From NCBI GenBank assembly GCA_036521995.1, contig DATDGR010000188.1, positions 1 to 64,000 of the forward strand: DNA of 64,000 nucleotides. Reading direction: 5' to 3'. The DNA is from Gp13-AA77 sp036521995. Its GTDB lineage: Bacteria; Acidobacteriota; Terriglobia; UBA7540. Shown here piece by piece: positions 39,911 through 48,041 of the stretch. The notes under the pieces were generated by a model that saw only the letters and a program-made list of their open reading frames with translations, did not search any database and was not told the origin of the DNA. A program made the position numbers and the translations under genes. Each line of letters opens with the position of its first letter. The stretch's first letter is position 1.

Positions 39911-42388
39911 TCAATTCACGATCACGGTCACCTGTGCGGTGTGGGTCGTGCTGCCGCTAACCGCGGTCACGGTGACGTTGCCGGTTTCTGAAGTCGCGCT
40001 GGTGGTGGTGGTAGTGCTTGTGTTTCCGCCCCCCCCGCAACTGACACCGGCGGCCAGCAGGCACACGATCACGAACGCCAGCCATACCCCCCGGGGTACT
40101 ACCCTCGCAAGAGGCAAAGGTGATTTGCCGACGCGAAGCCTAGCCCAGCCAAGAAGCAGGCCGCAGGTCAAGAGCCCCAAGGCTTGCAGCCACCTGAAGC
40201 TGGGGAATCTCATGCCACCCAGAACTTGGGCGCTGGTTGAAGCTGCCACGCTAAGCGTGGTGGTGCCGCTGGTCATGAGTGTCGCCGGGCTGACGGAGCA
40301 GGTGACCCCGCTAAGAGCGGACCCTACGCTGCAGGTGAAGCTGACGGTGCCGGAGAAGGCGTTGTTGGGTACCACAGTTAAGGTGGCGCTGCCCGAGCCC
40401 CCTGAGGCGACGGTCAAGCTCGCGGGCGAAGATGAAACCGCAAAGTCCGGCGTGGTGCCCGTAATCGGCTTGACGGAGGACCACTTCGTGACCAGGTTGA
40501 AGGCATCCACGGAACCAAGCCCGCTCGCCTGGTCGTAGCCGGGGGCGGCGATAAAGCCGATCTGGCCGCCGTTGGGGCAATTGGGGGTTCCGGCCTGGCA
40601 CGGCTCCTCGTTATTGCCGTTGGTGATGTCGTGAAAAGCGTCGCCCACTGCCGCGGCAAGCGGGTAAAGGATCTCGTTGATATTCCCCTGGGCCGAGCCG
40701 GTCTTCTGGTTGATCAGCGCCACGATACCCGAAAAGGTCGGGGGGCCGACCGAGGACCCACCCACCACGTCCAAGGTCTGGTCACTAGCCCGGAAGCCGC
40801 TGGTGCAGTCGGCCACGCCGGCATCCTGGTTCGTGTAATCCGAAGAACAGATCAGGTACGGGTCGTGAACGGGCGAGGCGTCGAGGGCAACATCAGGCAC
40901 GTCACGAGCATCGTCATTGGGCACGCCGACGCCGGTCTGCCAGCTTGGCTTGGTGAAGAATATGCTCGCGCCACCACCTCCGGCAGCGAGTTCTCCTTGT
41001 TCGGCAGTATCGTTCCAGACCATTTCGGGAATATAGGAAAGCGCCGAGCCCTGGGTGGTGCTGTTATTGGTGGCGCTCCAGTAAGCGTTTCCTCCGGTCG
41101 CGGTGTCGTTATAAAACTCGGTGCCTCCGACACCCGTCACATTCGGAGCGCTGGCGGGAAAATCGACGGCGAGGCCACTCACGGCGATGTCTGACGGCGC
41201 TGCCGGATTGTTGTTGTCGCAGTCAGTTGCGCCGTCGTCCCCGCCCGCGCCCACGATGGTCATTCCCTGCGAATTGGCCTGCTGGAACTCGGTCTCCATG
41301 GCGCTCGCGTCCGCAGAGCCAACGTCTTGCTCGCAAGACCCGTAACTGATGCTCACCACGGGAGCCACATTGATGTCGATGGCGTAGGTTAACGAGTCGA
41401 AGGCGCCGTTGGCGGAGTCGCCCGCGTTCACGTAAATGATGCTGGCGTTTCTGGCCACCGCGCCTGACCACTCCAGATCAAGGTCGGCCTCAGTCAGATC
41501 GCCGGTGCTCGTAATAGAAACGTAGGCCGGAATGGTCACGACGGTAGGATCATTGGCAGGCAGGCCGGCAGCGCTTCGGAATTCTTCGATGTCGCTCAGT
41601 ACAATGTCCGTCTGTCCCATGACCGCGATCTTCTCCCCGGCACCGGTGATTCCGGCGTTGTAAAGACTTTGGACATCGTAGATGGTGGCGAAGTCGGCCG
41701 GCGCCAGGTAGTAGTTTCCGGAAACGCTGGACGTAAATCGAGGGTTAGGGCTGGCGATCACCCTTCTTCGAATCAGCTGAGGTTTAGGCCGAAAGTTGCT
41801 AAGCGAACGAATGGCCAGCACCACCGGAGCCAACGCGGCCGGCAGCGAGGGTTCCGTGGCATTGGCGTAATGCGCCGCGCCGTTCATCACGTAGTGGTGG
41901 ATGGAAGTGTGAAAGGATGCTTCGACCTGGTCCGCGTCGCCCGAAAAGGCGACCCAGGTGCGGCTCCGAGCTGTCTCGTCGATGCTGAATCCCATGTCCT
42001 GAAGCCAGGAGACTACCTTGGCGAGGTCGCTCGTGGTTAGGCCGAAGCGATCGGCGTATTGTTCCGGCGTAAGCCACCTGTGATAGCTCGATGACGTCGG
42101 ATCCTGCTGCTGCTGGAGCAGCGTATCCAGGGCCGCCTGTTGGCCGGAGGTTAGTTTGAACTCCATCGTAATGTGTCGCAACTTGAAAGAACTCTCGACT
42201 GCACCCTGATCGTATTGCGCCTTCGCCAATGGACTCAGGTTATGATGAAGAGTGATAAGAGAATTGTTATCAATCGCTTGCAGGATTCGGTCCTGGGGCA
42301 ACGCTTGAGCCAACGGAAGCTTTGTCAGAGCAAAGACCAGTACGCAGATGGCCACACATGTCAGGAAAATGACTACTTTCGATCGCAT
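39911..42388 (-). CDS. S53 (sedolisin/kumamolisin) secreted peptidase with membrane tail
   Basis: An 825-residue acid serine-carboxyl peptidase. A signal peptide (residues 1-29) is followed by the pro-kumamolisin activation domain (about 45-200). The catalytic domain has E300 and D304 (TEADLDLEW), the oxyanion aspartate in the GGDDG turn near 384, and Ser546 in VVGGSSVGPPTFSG. An Ig-like segment rich in Ser/Thr follows (~650-735). Near the C-terminus are two hydrophobic segments (LQALGLLTCGLLLGW and WLAFVIVCLLAAGVSC), then CGGGG and a threonine-rich end. The tail suggests membrane attachment rather than free secretion. Such peptidases are abundant in acidobacteria and degrade protein at low pH. 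Confidence 0.93.
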   Translation of the reverse strand: MRSKVVIFLTCVAICVLVFALTKLPLAQALPQDRILQAIDNNSLITLHHNLSPLAKAQYDQGAVESSFKLRHITMEFKLTSGQQAALDTLLQQQQDPTSSSYHRWLTPEQYADRFGLTTSDLAKVVSWLQDMGFSIDETARSRTWVAFSGDADQVEASFHTSIHHYVMNGAAHYANATEPSLPAALAPVVLAIRSLSNFRPKPQLIRRRVIASPNPRFTSSVSGNYYLAPADFATIYDVQSLYNAGITGAGEKIAVMGQTDIVLSDIEEFRSAAGLPANDPTVVTIPAYVSITSTGDLTEADLDLEWSGAVARNASIIYVNAGDSANGAFDSLTYAIDINVAPVVSISYGSCEQDVGSADASAMETEFQQANSQGMTIVGAGGDDGATDCDNNNPAAPSDIAVSGLAVDFPASAPNVTGVGGTEFYNDTATGGNAYWSATNNSTTQGSALSYIPEMVWNDTAEQGELAAGGGGASIFFTKPSWQTGVGVPNDDARDVPDVALDASPVHDPYLICSSDYTNQDAGVADCTSGFRASDQTLDVVGGSSVGPPTFSGIVALINQKTGSAQGNINEILYPLAAAVGDAFHDITNGNNEEPCQAGTPNCPNGGQIGFIAAPGYDQASGLGSVDAFNLVTKWSSVKPITGTTPDFAVSSSPASLTVASGGSGSATLTVVPNNAFSGTVSFTCSVGSALSGVTCSVSPATLMTSGTTTLSVAASTSAQVLGGMRFPSFRWLQALGLLTCGLLLGWARLRVGKSPLPLARVVPRGVWLAFVIVCLLAAGVSCGGGGNTSTTTTTSATSETGNVTVTAVSGSTTHTAQVTVIVN

Positions 42389-42531
42389 AGACCTCTTTCT
42401 ACAATTTGAGTTGGTTTGGATCTTCCTCCTACCCTTTGTATTTGTCGCCCTGAGCCCTCAAAAGTTCCACGAAGTACGGAATGCCGCCATGGTAGGCCTG
42501 GCACACGAGACACCTCGAGCTTTGATTCCGC

Positions 42532-42537
42532 TATAAT
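42532..42537 (+). promoter_or_regulatory. Candidate -10 box for the DUF1326 gene
   Basis: Exact TATAAT 45 bases upstream of the ATG at 42582. The matching -35 region (near 42509) is poor. Confidence 0.4.
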
Positions 42538-42581
42538 CGAAGGGTGATCACGAAATCGAAACCTGAGGAGCCGAATCTCAT

Positions 42582-43238
42582 ATGAAGCAGACCGTCATAG
42601 TGATCTTGGGTGCGCTCCTGAACGCCTCACTGGCGGTGGGAGCCGACGTTTCGAAGAAGCCCCACGGTGATCATTGGGCGATGGCGGGGCAACTGAGCGA
42701 GGCCTGCTCGTGCAGCGTGCCCTGCACCTGTAACTTCAACGAGGGACCTTCGCCCCGTCACTACTGCTGGTCGCTGTTCGCCCTCCACATCGAGCGCGGA
42801 CACTACGGCAAGGTCACGCTCGACGGCCTGCATCTGGCGGGGGCGCATGGAAAGAAGGGCGACGTGTGGTACATCGACGAGCGGGCGAGCGCCGAACAGG
42901 CGGCAGCCTTGCGCGCCATCACCTTGGACCTGAATGACACCCGCAAACGCGCAACCTATTGGGAGGTTGCCGAAATCCGCCAGGTGGTGGGCGAAAAGAG
43001 CCAGCATTTGGAAGTGGAAGGTCACGGCGGCTTCAAGGCCGACTACATCATCGGTATGGACGGGCAGACGCCTGTCGTGCTTGAGAACAACCCCTCCTGG
43101 AACATCCAGCACGGCGTCAAGGCCAAGGCCACTGAGCTGGAGTACCACGACCAGCACGGAAACAAGTACAAGTTCGCGGGCGTCAACTCCAACCAGGGCC
43201 GGTTCGACTGGACAGACCAGACCCCCAAGTACTTCTGA
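42582..43238 (+). CDS. Exported DUF1326 protein
   Basis: A 218-residue protein with a signal peptide (MKQTVIVILGALLNASLAVG). The body matches DUF1326: a cysteine-rich start CSCSVPCTCNF, then YCWSLFALHIERGHYGKVTL, then LHLAGAHGKKGDVWYIDERA and EQAAALRAITLDL. A good GAGGAG site precedes the ATG. The four cysteines in CSCSVPC-TC suggest a metal or heme-independent redox site, unproven. Function unknown; the family is common in soil bacteria. The 3' side is occupied by the ~250 bp tandem repeat array. Confidence 0.85.
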   Translation: MKQTVIVILGALLNASLAVGADVSKKPHGDHWAMAGQLSEACSCSVPCTCNFNEGPSPRHYCWSLFALHIERGHYGKVTLDGLHLAGAHGKKGDVWYIDERASAEQAAALRAITLDLNDTRKRATYWEVAEIRQVVGEKSQHLEVEGHGGFKADYIIGMDGQTPVVLENNPSWNIQHGVKAKATELEYHDQHGNKYKFAGVNSNQGRFDWTDQTPKYF

Positions 43239-43870
43239 GGCGCCGGTGGGGATTCCGGGGGCGAAACGGCAAGAAAGATGTTTTTGAGGAAACGAACCCG
43301 TCATGTTGTTGAAACCAAAGGATCGGCCTTTTCAACAACGTGCAGAATGCAGGCGAGAAAGGACCTATTTGGGGGCAAGAGATCGCCAGAGTTGCAGGTT
43401 TTGGACGTGGCATTCTACGGGAAACGAAGCTGGATTCCCGCTTAACGCGGGAATGACCTTGCTTGGAACTAAATTGGAACTAAAGCGGTGGATTCTGACT
43501 GCTGGCTTGTGACTTCTGCTTTGCGAAAAGGCATGTTTTTGAGGAAACGAACCCGTCATGTTGTTGAAACCAAAGGTTCGGCCTTTCAGTGACATGTAAA
43601 AATGAAGTCGAGAAAGGGCCTGTCTTGGGGCAAGAGATCGCGGGAATTGCAGGTTTGGACGTCGCATTCTACAAGAAACGAGGCTGGATTCTCGCTCACC
43701 CGTGAATGACCTTGCTTGGAGCTCATTGGAGCTAAGCGGTGGATTCTGACTGCTGGCTTGTGACTTCTGCTTTGCGAAAAGGCATGTTTTTGAGGAAACG
43801 AACCCGTCATGTTGTTGAAAATAAAGGATGGGGTTGCTCGCCAGCCTCTGGCTTATGAGGGGAGAATTCG
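43239..43870. other. 632-base intergenic region made mostly of tandem repeats
   Basis: From 43270 to 43835 it is repeat DNA (listed separately). Open frames on both strands (for example 43365-43883 minus) exist only because the repeat unit lacks stops in some frames; their peptides repeat with the unit and show no fold. The last ~35 bases hold the GGGGAGA ribosome site of the thiolase gene. Confidence 0.7.
43270..43835. repeat. Tandem repeat array, ~250-bp unit, two full units plus a partial
   Basis: TTTTTGAGGAAACGAACCCG starts at 43281, 43536 and 43787, giving periods of 255 and 251 bases. Each unit continues TCATGTTGTTGAAA and later includes CTGACTGCTGGCTTGTGACT. Inside is a perfect hairpin-forming stretch, TTCCCGCTTAACGCGGGAA, at 43434-43452 in unit 1, decayed in unit 2. 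The third unit is cut after ~50 bases. The head of the unit is the same sequence as the isolated repeats before lgt and gyrB. Confidence 0.85.
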
Positions 43871-45052
43871 ATGAGAGAAGCATTTATCGTTTCAATCGCC
43901 CGCACAGCAATCGGCAAAGCGCCCAAAGGGACCTTGCGCGCCACCCGACCCGACGACATGGCGGCGGCCGTGTTTCAGGAGATCCTGAAGCGGGTGCCCG
44001 GCCTCGATCCCAATGACGTTGAAGATGTCATCCTGGGCTGCGCCATGCCCGAAGCCGTCCAGGGCAACAACATGGCGCGGACGGTGTCCTTGCGGGCCGG
44101 CCTCCCGGTCGACTGCGCCGCCATGACGATCAACCGCTTCTGCTCCTCGGGCCTGCAATCGATCGCCCTGGCCTCGGAGCGCATCATGGCCGGATTCGCC
44201 GATTGTATCATCGCCGGGGGCGCCGAAAGCATGAGCCTGGTGCCGATGGGCGGCTATCACTTCTCACCCAATCCGTTCCTGATGGACACCTACCCGGACG
44301 CCTATCTCACGATGGGTCTGACCGCGGAGAATGTGGCCCGGAAATACGAAATCACGCGTGAGCAGGCGGACGCATTTTCGCTGCGCAGTCACCAGAGGGC
44401 GCTCGCGGCCATCGCCGGATGCAAATTTAAGGATGAAATTGTGCCCTTGGAAGTGACCGAGGTGAGCCTGAACGGCAAGAACAAGCCGCAGAAGCGCACC
44501 CTGACCTTTGCCGTCGACGAAGGCCCGCGCAAGGACACGTCTCTCGAAGCCCTGGCGAAGCTCAAGCCCGTCTTCCACGTGCTGGGCACGGTGACGGCCG
44601 GGAACGCCTCACAGACCAGCGACGGCGCCGCCGCCGCCGTGGTGATGTCCGGCGAGAAGGCCAGGCAGACGGGTGCCAAGCCGCTGGCGCGCTTCGTGGC
44701 CTTTGCAGCCGCCGGCACGCTGCCCGAAGAAATGGGCATCGGACCGGTGAACGCCATTCCCAAAGTCTTGAAGCTCGCGCGATTGAAGCTGGAAGACATC
44801 GAACTGATCGAGCTCAATGAGGCCTTCGCCGCCCAGGCCCTGGCTGTGATCAAGCTGGCGGGCCTTGACATCGAGAGGGTCAACGTGAACGGCGGCGCCG
44901 TGGCCCTGGGCCATCCGCTGGGGTGCACGGGCGCCAAGCTGACGGCCACCCTGCTCGGCGAAATGAAGCGTCGCAACTCCCGCTACGGCATGGTGACCAT
45001 GTGCGTGGGCGGCGGCATGGGCGCGGCCGGGGTCTTTGAGAATCTGCAGTAG
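43871..45052 (+). CDS. Acetyl-CoA acyltransferase (thiolase)
   Basis: A 393-residue thiolase that cleaves 3-ketoacyl-CoA in beta-oxidation (FadA-type). The nucleophile cysteine is in INRFCSSGLQSIALA, and the catalytic His and second Cys in NVNGGAVALGHPLGCTGAKL and MVTMCVGGGMGAAGVFE. NEAFAAQALAV is intact. The length matches degradative thiolases. The ATG has GGGGAGA upstream. It is followed 103 bases later by an acyl-CoA dehydrogenase gene in the same direction, consistent with a fatty-acid oxidation unit. The usual hydratase/dehydrogenase partner (FadB/FadJ) is not adjacent. Confidence 0.95.
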   Translation: MREAFIVSIARTAIGKAPKGTLRATRPDDMAAAVFQEILKRVPGLDPNDVEDVILGCAMPEAVQGNNMARTVSLRAGLPVDCAAMTINRFCSSGLQSIALASERIMAGFADCIIAGGAESMSLVPMGGYHFSPNPFLMDTYPDAYLTMGLTAENVARKYEITREQADAFSLRSHQRALAAIAGCKFKDEIVPLEVTEVSLNGKNKPQKRTLTFAVDEGPRKDTSLEALAKLKPVFHVLGTVTAGNASQTSDGAAAAVVMSGEKARQTGAKPLARFVAFAAAGTLPEEMGIGPVNAIPKVLKLARLKLEDIELIELNEAFAAQALAVIKLAGLDIERVNVNGGAVALGHPLGCTGAKLTATLLGEMKRRNSRYGMVTMCVGGGMGAAGVFENLQ

Positions 45053-45155
45053 AATCGACCAGTGGAACGATAACCGGAAGGAACCGATGACAAACGTGTA
45101 TCGGGGTTGCGATTTTCGACTCGCGGGTTTTGCCTTCGCTCGGGGTTGAGGACAC

Positions 45156-46979
45156 ATGGCCACAATGACTGCCACACCGAGGGCGCTGATCAAGGGCGGC
45201 AGCTTCCTTATTGAGGACCGCTCGCCCGAGGAGATCTTCACGCCTGAAGACCTCACCGATCAACATCGCCTCATCGCCCAGACGGCGCGCGAGTTTGCTG
45301 AGCAGGAAGTGATCCCGCACCTGGACGAAATGGAGGCCAAGCGGCCGGGCCTGCTGCGCGAGCTGTTGAAGAAAGCCGCCGAGGTCGGCCTCTGCGGAAC
45401 CGACGTGCCGCAGAAGTACGGTGGACTGGAACTCGACAAGATTTCCTCCATCATCGTCTCGGAAGAGATGGCGCGCGACGGCGCCTGGGCGGCCACCCTT
45501 GGCTGCCAGGCGGGCATCGGAGTTTTGCCCATTGCCTTCTTCGGCACCGAGGCCCAGAAGGAAAAATACCTCCCCAAGCTTGCCAGGGCCGAATGGATCG
45601 GCGCCTATTGCTTGAGCGAGGCCACTTCGGCGTCCGACGCCATGAACGCCAAGACCCGGGCCGTGCTGAGCGCGGACGGATCCCACTACACCTTGAACGG
45701 CACCAAGCACTGGATCACGAACGGCGGCATCGCTGATGTCTACGTGGTGTTCGCCAAGGTGGACGGCGAGAAGTTCACAGCTTTCATCGTGGAGCGCGGC
45801 TTCGCTGGAGTCTCGCCCGGAGCGGAAGAGCACAAGATGGGAATCCGCGGCTCCTCCACAACCCCCCTGAGCCTGGAGGACGCTGCCGTGCCGGCGGAGA
45901 ACGTGCTCGGGGAGGTCGGCAAAGGCCATCTGATCGCGTTCAACATTCTTAACATGGGCCGGCTGAAGCTCGGCGCCGGGTGCATCGGCGGCTCCAGGCA
46001 CTTGTTCGCCGAGGCCGTCCAGTGGGCCAAGGAACGCCAGGCGTTCGGACACCCGATCGCTGACTTCGGCCTGATCAAAGAGAAGCTCGGTGAGATGGCG
46101 GTGCGCATCTATGCCGCCGAGAGCCTGTGTTATCGCACCGGCGGCTTGATCGACCGATTCATCGAGGATCTCCTGGAAGGCGTGGATCAGGGCGCGGCCG
46201 AGGCTGGCAAGCGGATCGTGAAGGCGCTCGAACAGTACGCCGTCGAATGCTCCGTCGTCAAAGTTGTCGGCACGGAGCTTCTGGACTTTGTCAGCGACGA
46301 GACCGTCCAGATTTACGGCGGCTACGGCTTCTCGAGCGACTATCTGGTTGAGAGGACTTACCGGGACCAGCGTGTGAACCGGATCTTTGAAGGCACCAAT
46401 GAGATCAACCGTCTGCTGATCACCGATATGCTCATGAAGCGGTCGATGAAAGGCGAGCTCGGCTTGATTCCCGCTGCCCAGCGCCTGATGGATGAAGTCC
46501 TGGGCGCCCCGGCGTTTGAAGACGCGTCCGAAGACGGGTTACTCGCCGCCGAGGCCCAACTAGTGGCGGGCGCAAAGAAGGTGGTGCTGCTGGTGGCCGG
46601 GGGTGCGGTTCAGAAATACCTGCAGGCTCTCGCCGGCGAACAGGAGATTGTGGAGGTCCTCAGCAATCTGGTGATGGACGTTTACGGCATGGAGAGCGCA
46701 CTGCTCCGGACTCTGAAGAAGGCCGGCGCCACTTCCGGAGCCGCCTGTGGGGTTGAGATAGCCGCCACCCGGGCGTTTACTTACGAGGCGGCAGACCGCA
46801 TGGAAACCGAAGCGCGGCGGGCGTTGGCGCGAATCAGCCAGGGAGACGAGCTGCGCACCCAACTGGCCGTGCTGCGGCGCTTTCTGCGCCGCCATCCGCC
46901 CGACACCATCGAGCTGCGGCGGCGGGTTGCCGACCGGGCCATCGAGCTGGGGCGGTATCCCTTTTCGAAGCCTAGCTAG
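45156..46979 (+). CDS. Acyl-CoA dehydrogenase with C-terminal extension (VLCAD-like)
   Basis: A 607-residue flavoprotein that makes trans-2-enoyl-CoA. Core motifs: AYCLSEATSASDAMNAKTRA (FAD and substrate strand; most relatives have E-GS or D-GS after the alanine), HWITNGGIADVYVVFAK, GRLKLGAGCIGGSRHL, and the C-terminal IYGGYGFSSDYLVERTYRD followed by IFEGTNEINRL, with the catalytic glutamate in FEG. Residues ~435-607 are an extra helical domain as in very-long-chain acyl-CoA dehydrogenases, which bind the membrane. Probable electron acceptor ETF is not in the window. Paired with the upstream thiolase. Confidence 0.94.
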   Translation: MATMTATPRALIKGGSFLIEDRSPEEIFTPEDLTDQHRLIAQTAREFAEQEVIPHLDEMEAKRPGLLRELLKKAAEVGLCGTDVPQKYGGLELDKISSIIVSEEMARDGAWAATLGCQAGIGVLPIAFFGTEAQKEKYLPKLARAEWIGAYCLSEATSASDAMNAKTRAVLSADGSHYTLNGTKHWITNGGIADVYVVFAKVDGEKFTAFIVERGFAGVSPGAEEHKMGIRGSSTTPLSLEDAAVPAENVLGEVGKGHLIAFNILNMGRLKLGAGCIGGSRHLFAEAVQWAKERQAFGHPIADFGLIKEKLGEMAVRIYAAESLCYRTGGLIDRFIEDLLEGVDQGAAEAGKRIVKALEQYAVECSVVKVVGTELLDFVSDETVQIYGGYGFSSDYLVERTYRDQRVNRIFEGTNEINRLLITDMLMKRSMKGELGLIPAAQRLMDEVLGAPAFEDASEDGLLAAEAQLVAGAKKVVLLVAGGAVQKYLQALAGEQEIVEVLSNLVMDVYGMESALLRTLKKAGATSGAACGVEIAATRAFTYEAADRMETEARRALARISQGDELRTQLAVLRRFLRRHPPDTIELRRRVADRAIELGRYPFSKPS

Positions 46980-46984
46980 GTAGG

Positions 46985-47383
46985 CTACTTGAGGCCCTTG
47001 AGCGCCCGCTGGGCGCCGTCCAGATCGGATACACCGAACACCAGGTCGGCTCGCCGGGATTTCTCGGCCACGGCGCCGTAACCGTACTCGATGTTGATGG
47101 CCGCCTGGCCGAGTCGGGCCCCGATCTCCGCCAGTGTGCCCGGCTTGTCCGCCACACTTACGCGCAGGACCTCTTCTTCCGTGATCCGTAGGCCGAGATC
47201 CTGCAGAACCTTTTTGGCCTTGGCGTGCTGGTTCACTTGCAGGCGCAAGGGGCAGTCGCCCGGCTGGCTTCCGCAGGTGAACGCGGTGATGTTGACTCGG
47301 GCGTCGCCCAGAGCTCTTGCGATCCGGCCGAGTTGCGCCGGTGTGCTCTCGGTCCACACCGTAAGCTGCTTGGCTTTTGCCAT
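46985..47383 (-). CDS. Tandem ACT-domain protein
   Basis: A 132-residue protein formed of two ACT domains (residues ~7-60 and ~70-130), each with the beta-alpha-beta-beta-alpha-beta pattern: LTVWTESTPAQLGRIARAL and LRVSVADKPGTLAEIGARLG, the latter containing the xPGxL ligand turn. Stand-alone ACT pairs bind amino acids and act as sensors or regulators; the ligand is unknown. It is convergent with the acyl-CoA dehydrogenase gene (5-base gap). Confidence 0.88.
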   Translation of the reverse strand: MAKAKQLTVWTESTPAQLGRIARALGDARVNITAFTCGSQPGDCPLRLQVNQHAKAKKVLQDLGLRITEEEVLRVSVADKPGTLAEIGARLGQAAINIEYGYGAVAEKSRRADLVFGVSDLDGAQRALKGLK

Positions 47384-47569
47384 GGACCTCCCTTTCGCCG
47401 CCGGAATTCACGGCGGGCAGCCAAGAGGCTGCGGTCCTATGATAGCAACACCGCGCCCCTTCCGCTCCTGGGACAAGCAGCCCGAGAGTGCGCCTGGAGC
47501 AGGCCGGCCCGCGTGAAGAAGCTGGTCGATTGGCTCAGCCGGCACATTCAGCATTAGAGAGGAGATTGC

Positions 47570-48010
47570 ATGCACAACAGACGTACTCGGTTCACGTTCT
47601 GCACCGGTCTGGTGCTGGGCCTCGCCGCAGCGGCCGGAACCTACGCGCAGGACACGCCCCAGGCACTGGCTCAGAAAGCGTCCGAAGAATGGCTGGCGCT
47701 CGTCGACGCCGGAAAATACGGTGAGAGTTGGGATGCGGCGGCTCAGGCGTTCCAGAAGGCGGTCAGCCGCAAGGACTGGGAGAGCAAAGTGAAAGCCGCC
47801 CGTGCACCTCTCGGAAAGGTGGTGTCGCGCAAGCTTACGAAATCCGATTTGATGAAGAATCCACCCAACGCTCCGCCGGGCGAGTACGTCGGCCTGCAAT
47901 ACCAGAGCTCGTTCGAGCACCTGAAGTCAGCGGGCGAGACCGTGGTCCCGATACTCGGCCAGGACGGAAAATGGAGAGTGTCACACTACAACATCCGGAA
48001 GGGGTCTTGA
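47570..48010 (+). CDS. Exported DUF4019 protein
   Basis: A 146-residue protein with a signal peptide (to about AAAGTYAQ). DUF4019 is recognisable from SEEWLALVDAGKYGESWDAA, the central FQKAVSRKDWESKVKAARAP and LGKVVSRKLTKSD, then EYVGLQYQSSFEHLKSAGET and VVPILGQDGKWRVSHYNI. It is a small periplasmic alpha-beta domain of unknown function. AGAGAGGAG precedes the ATG. Alone between two opposite-strand genes. Confidence 0.85.
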   Translation: MHNRRTRFTFCTGLVLGLAAAAGTYAQDTPQALAQKASEEWLALVDAGKYGESWDAAAQAFQKAVSRKDWESKVKAARAPLGKVVSRKLTKSDLMKNPPNAPPGEYVGLQYQSSFEHLKSAGETVVPILGQDGKWRVSHYNIRKGS

Positions 48011-48041
48011 AGCCAGCCTTGCGTCAGGGCGCGAAGCCGCG

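Noticed and set aside
43270..43835. CRISPR array
   Set aside because: Units are ~250 bp and similar across their length; no short repeats with unique ~35-bp spacers, and no cas genes in the window.
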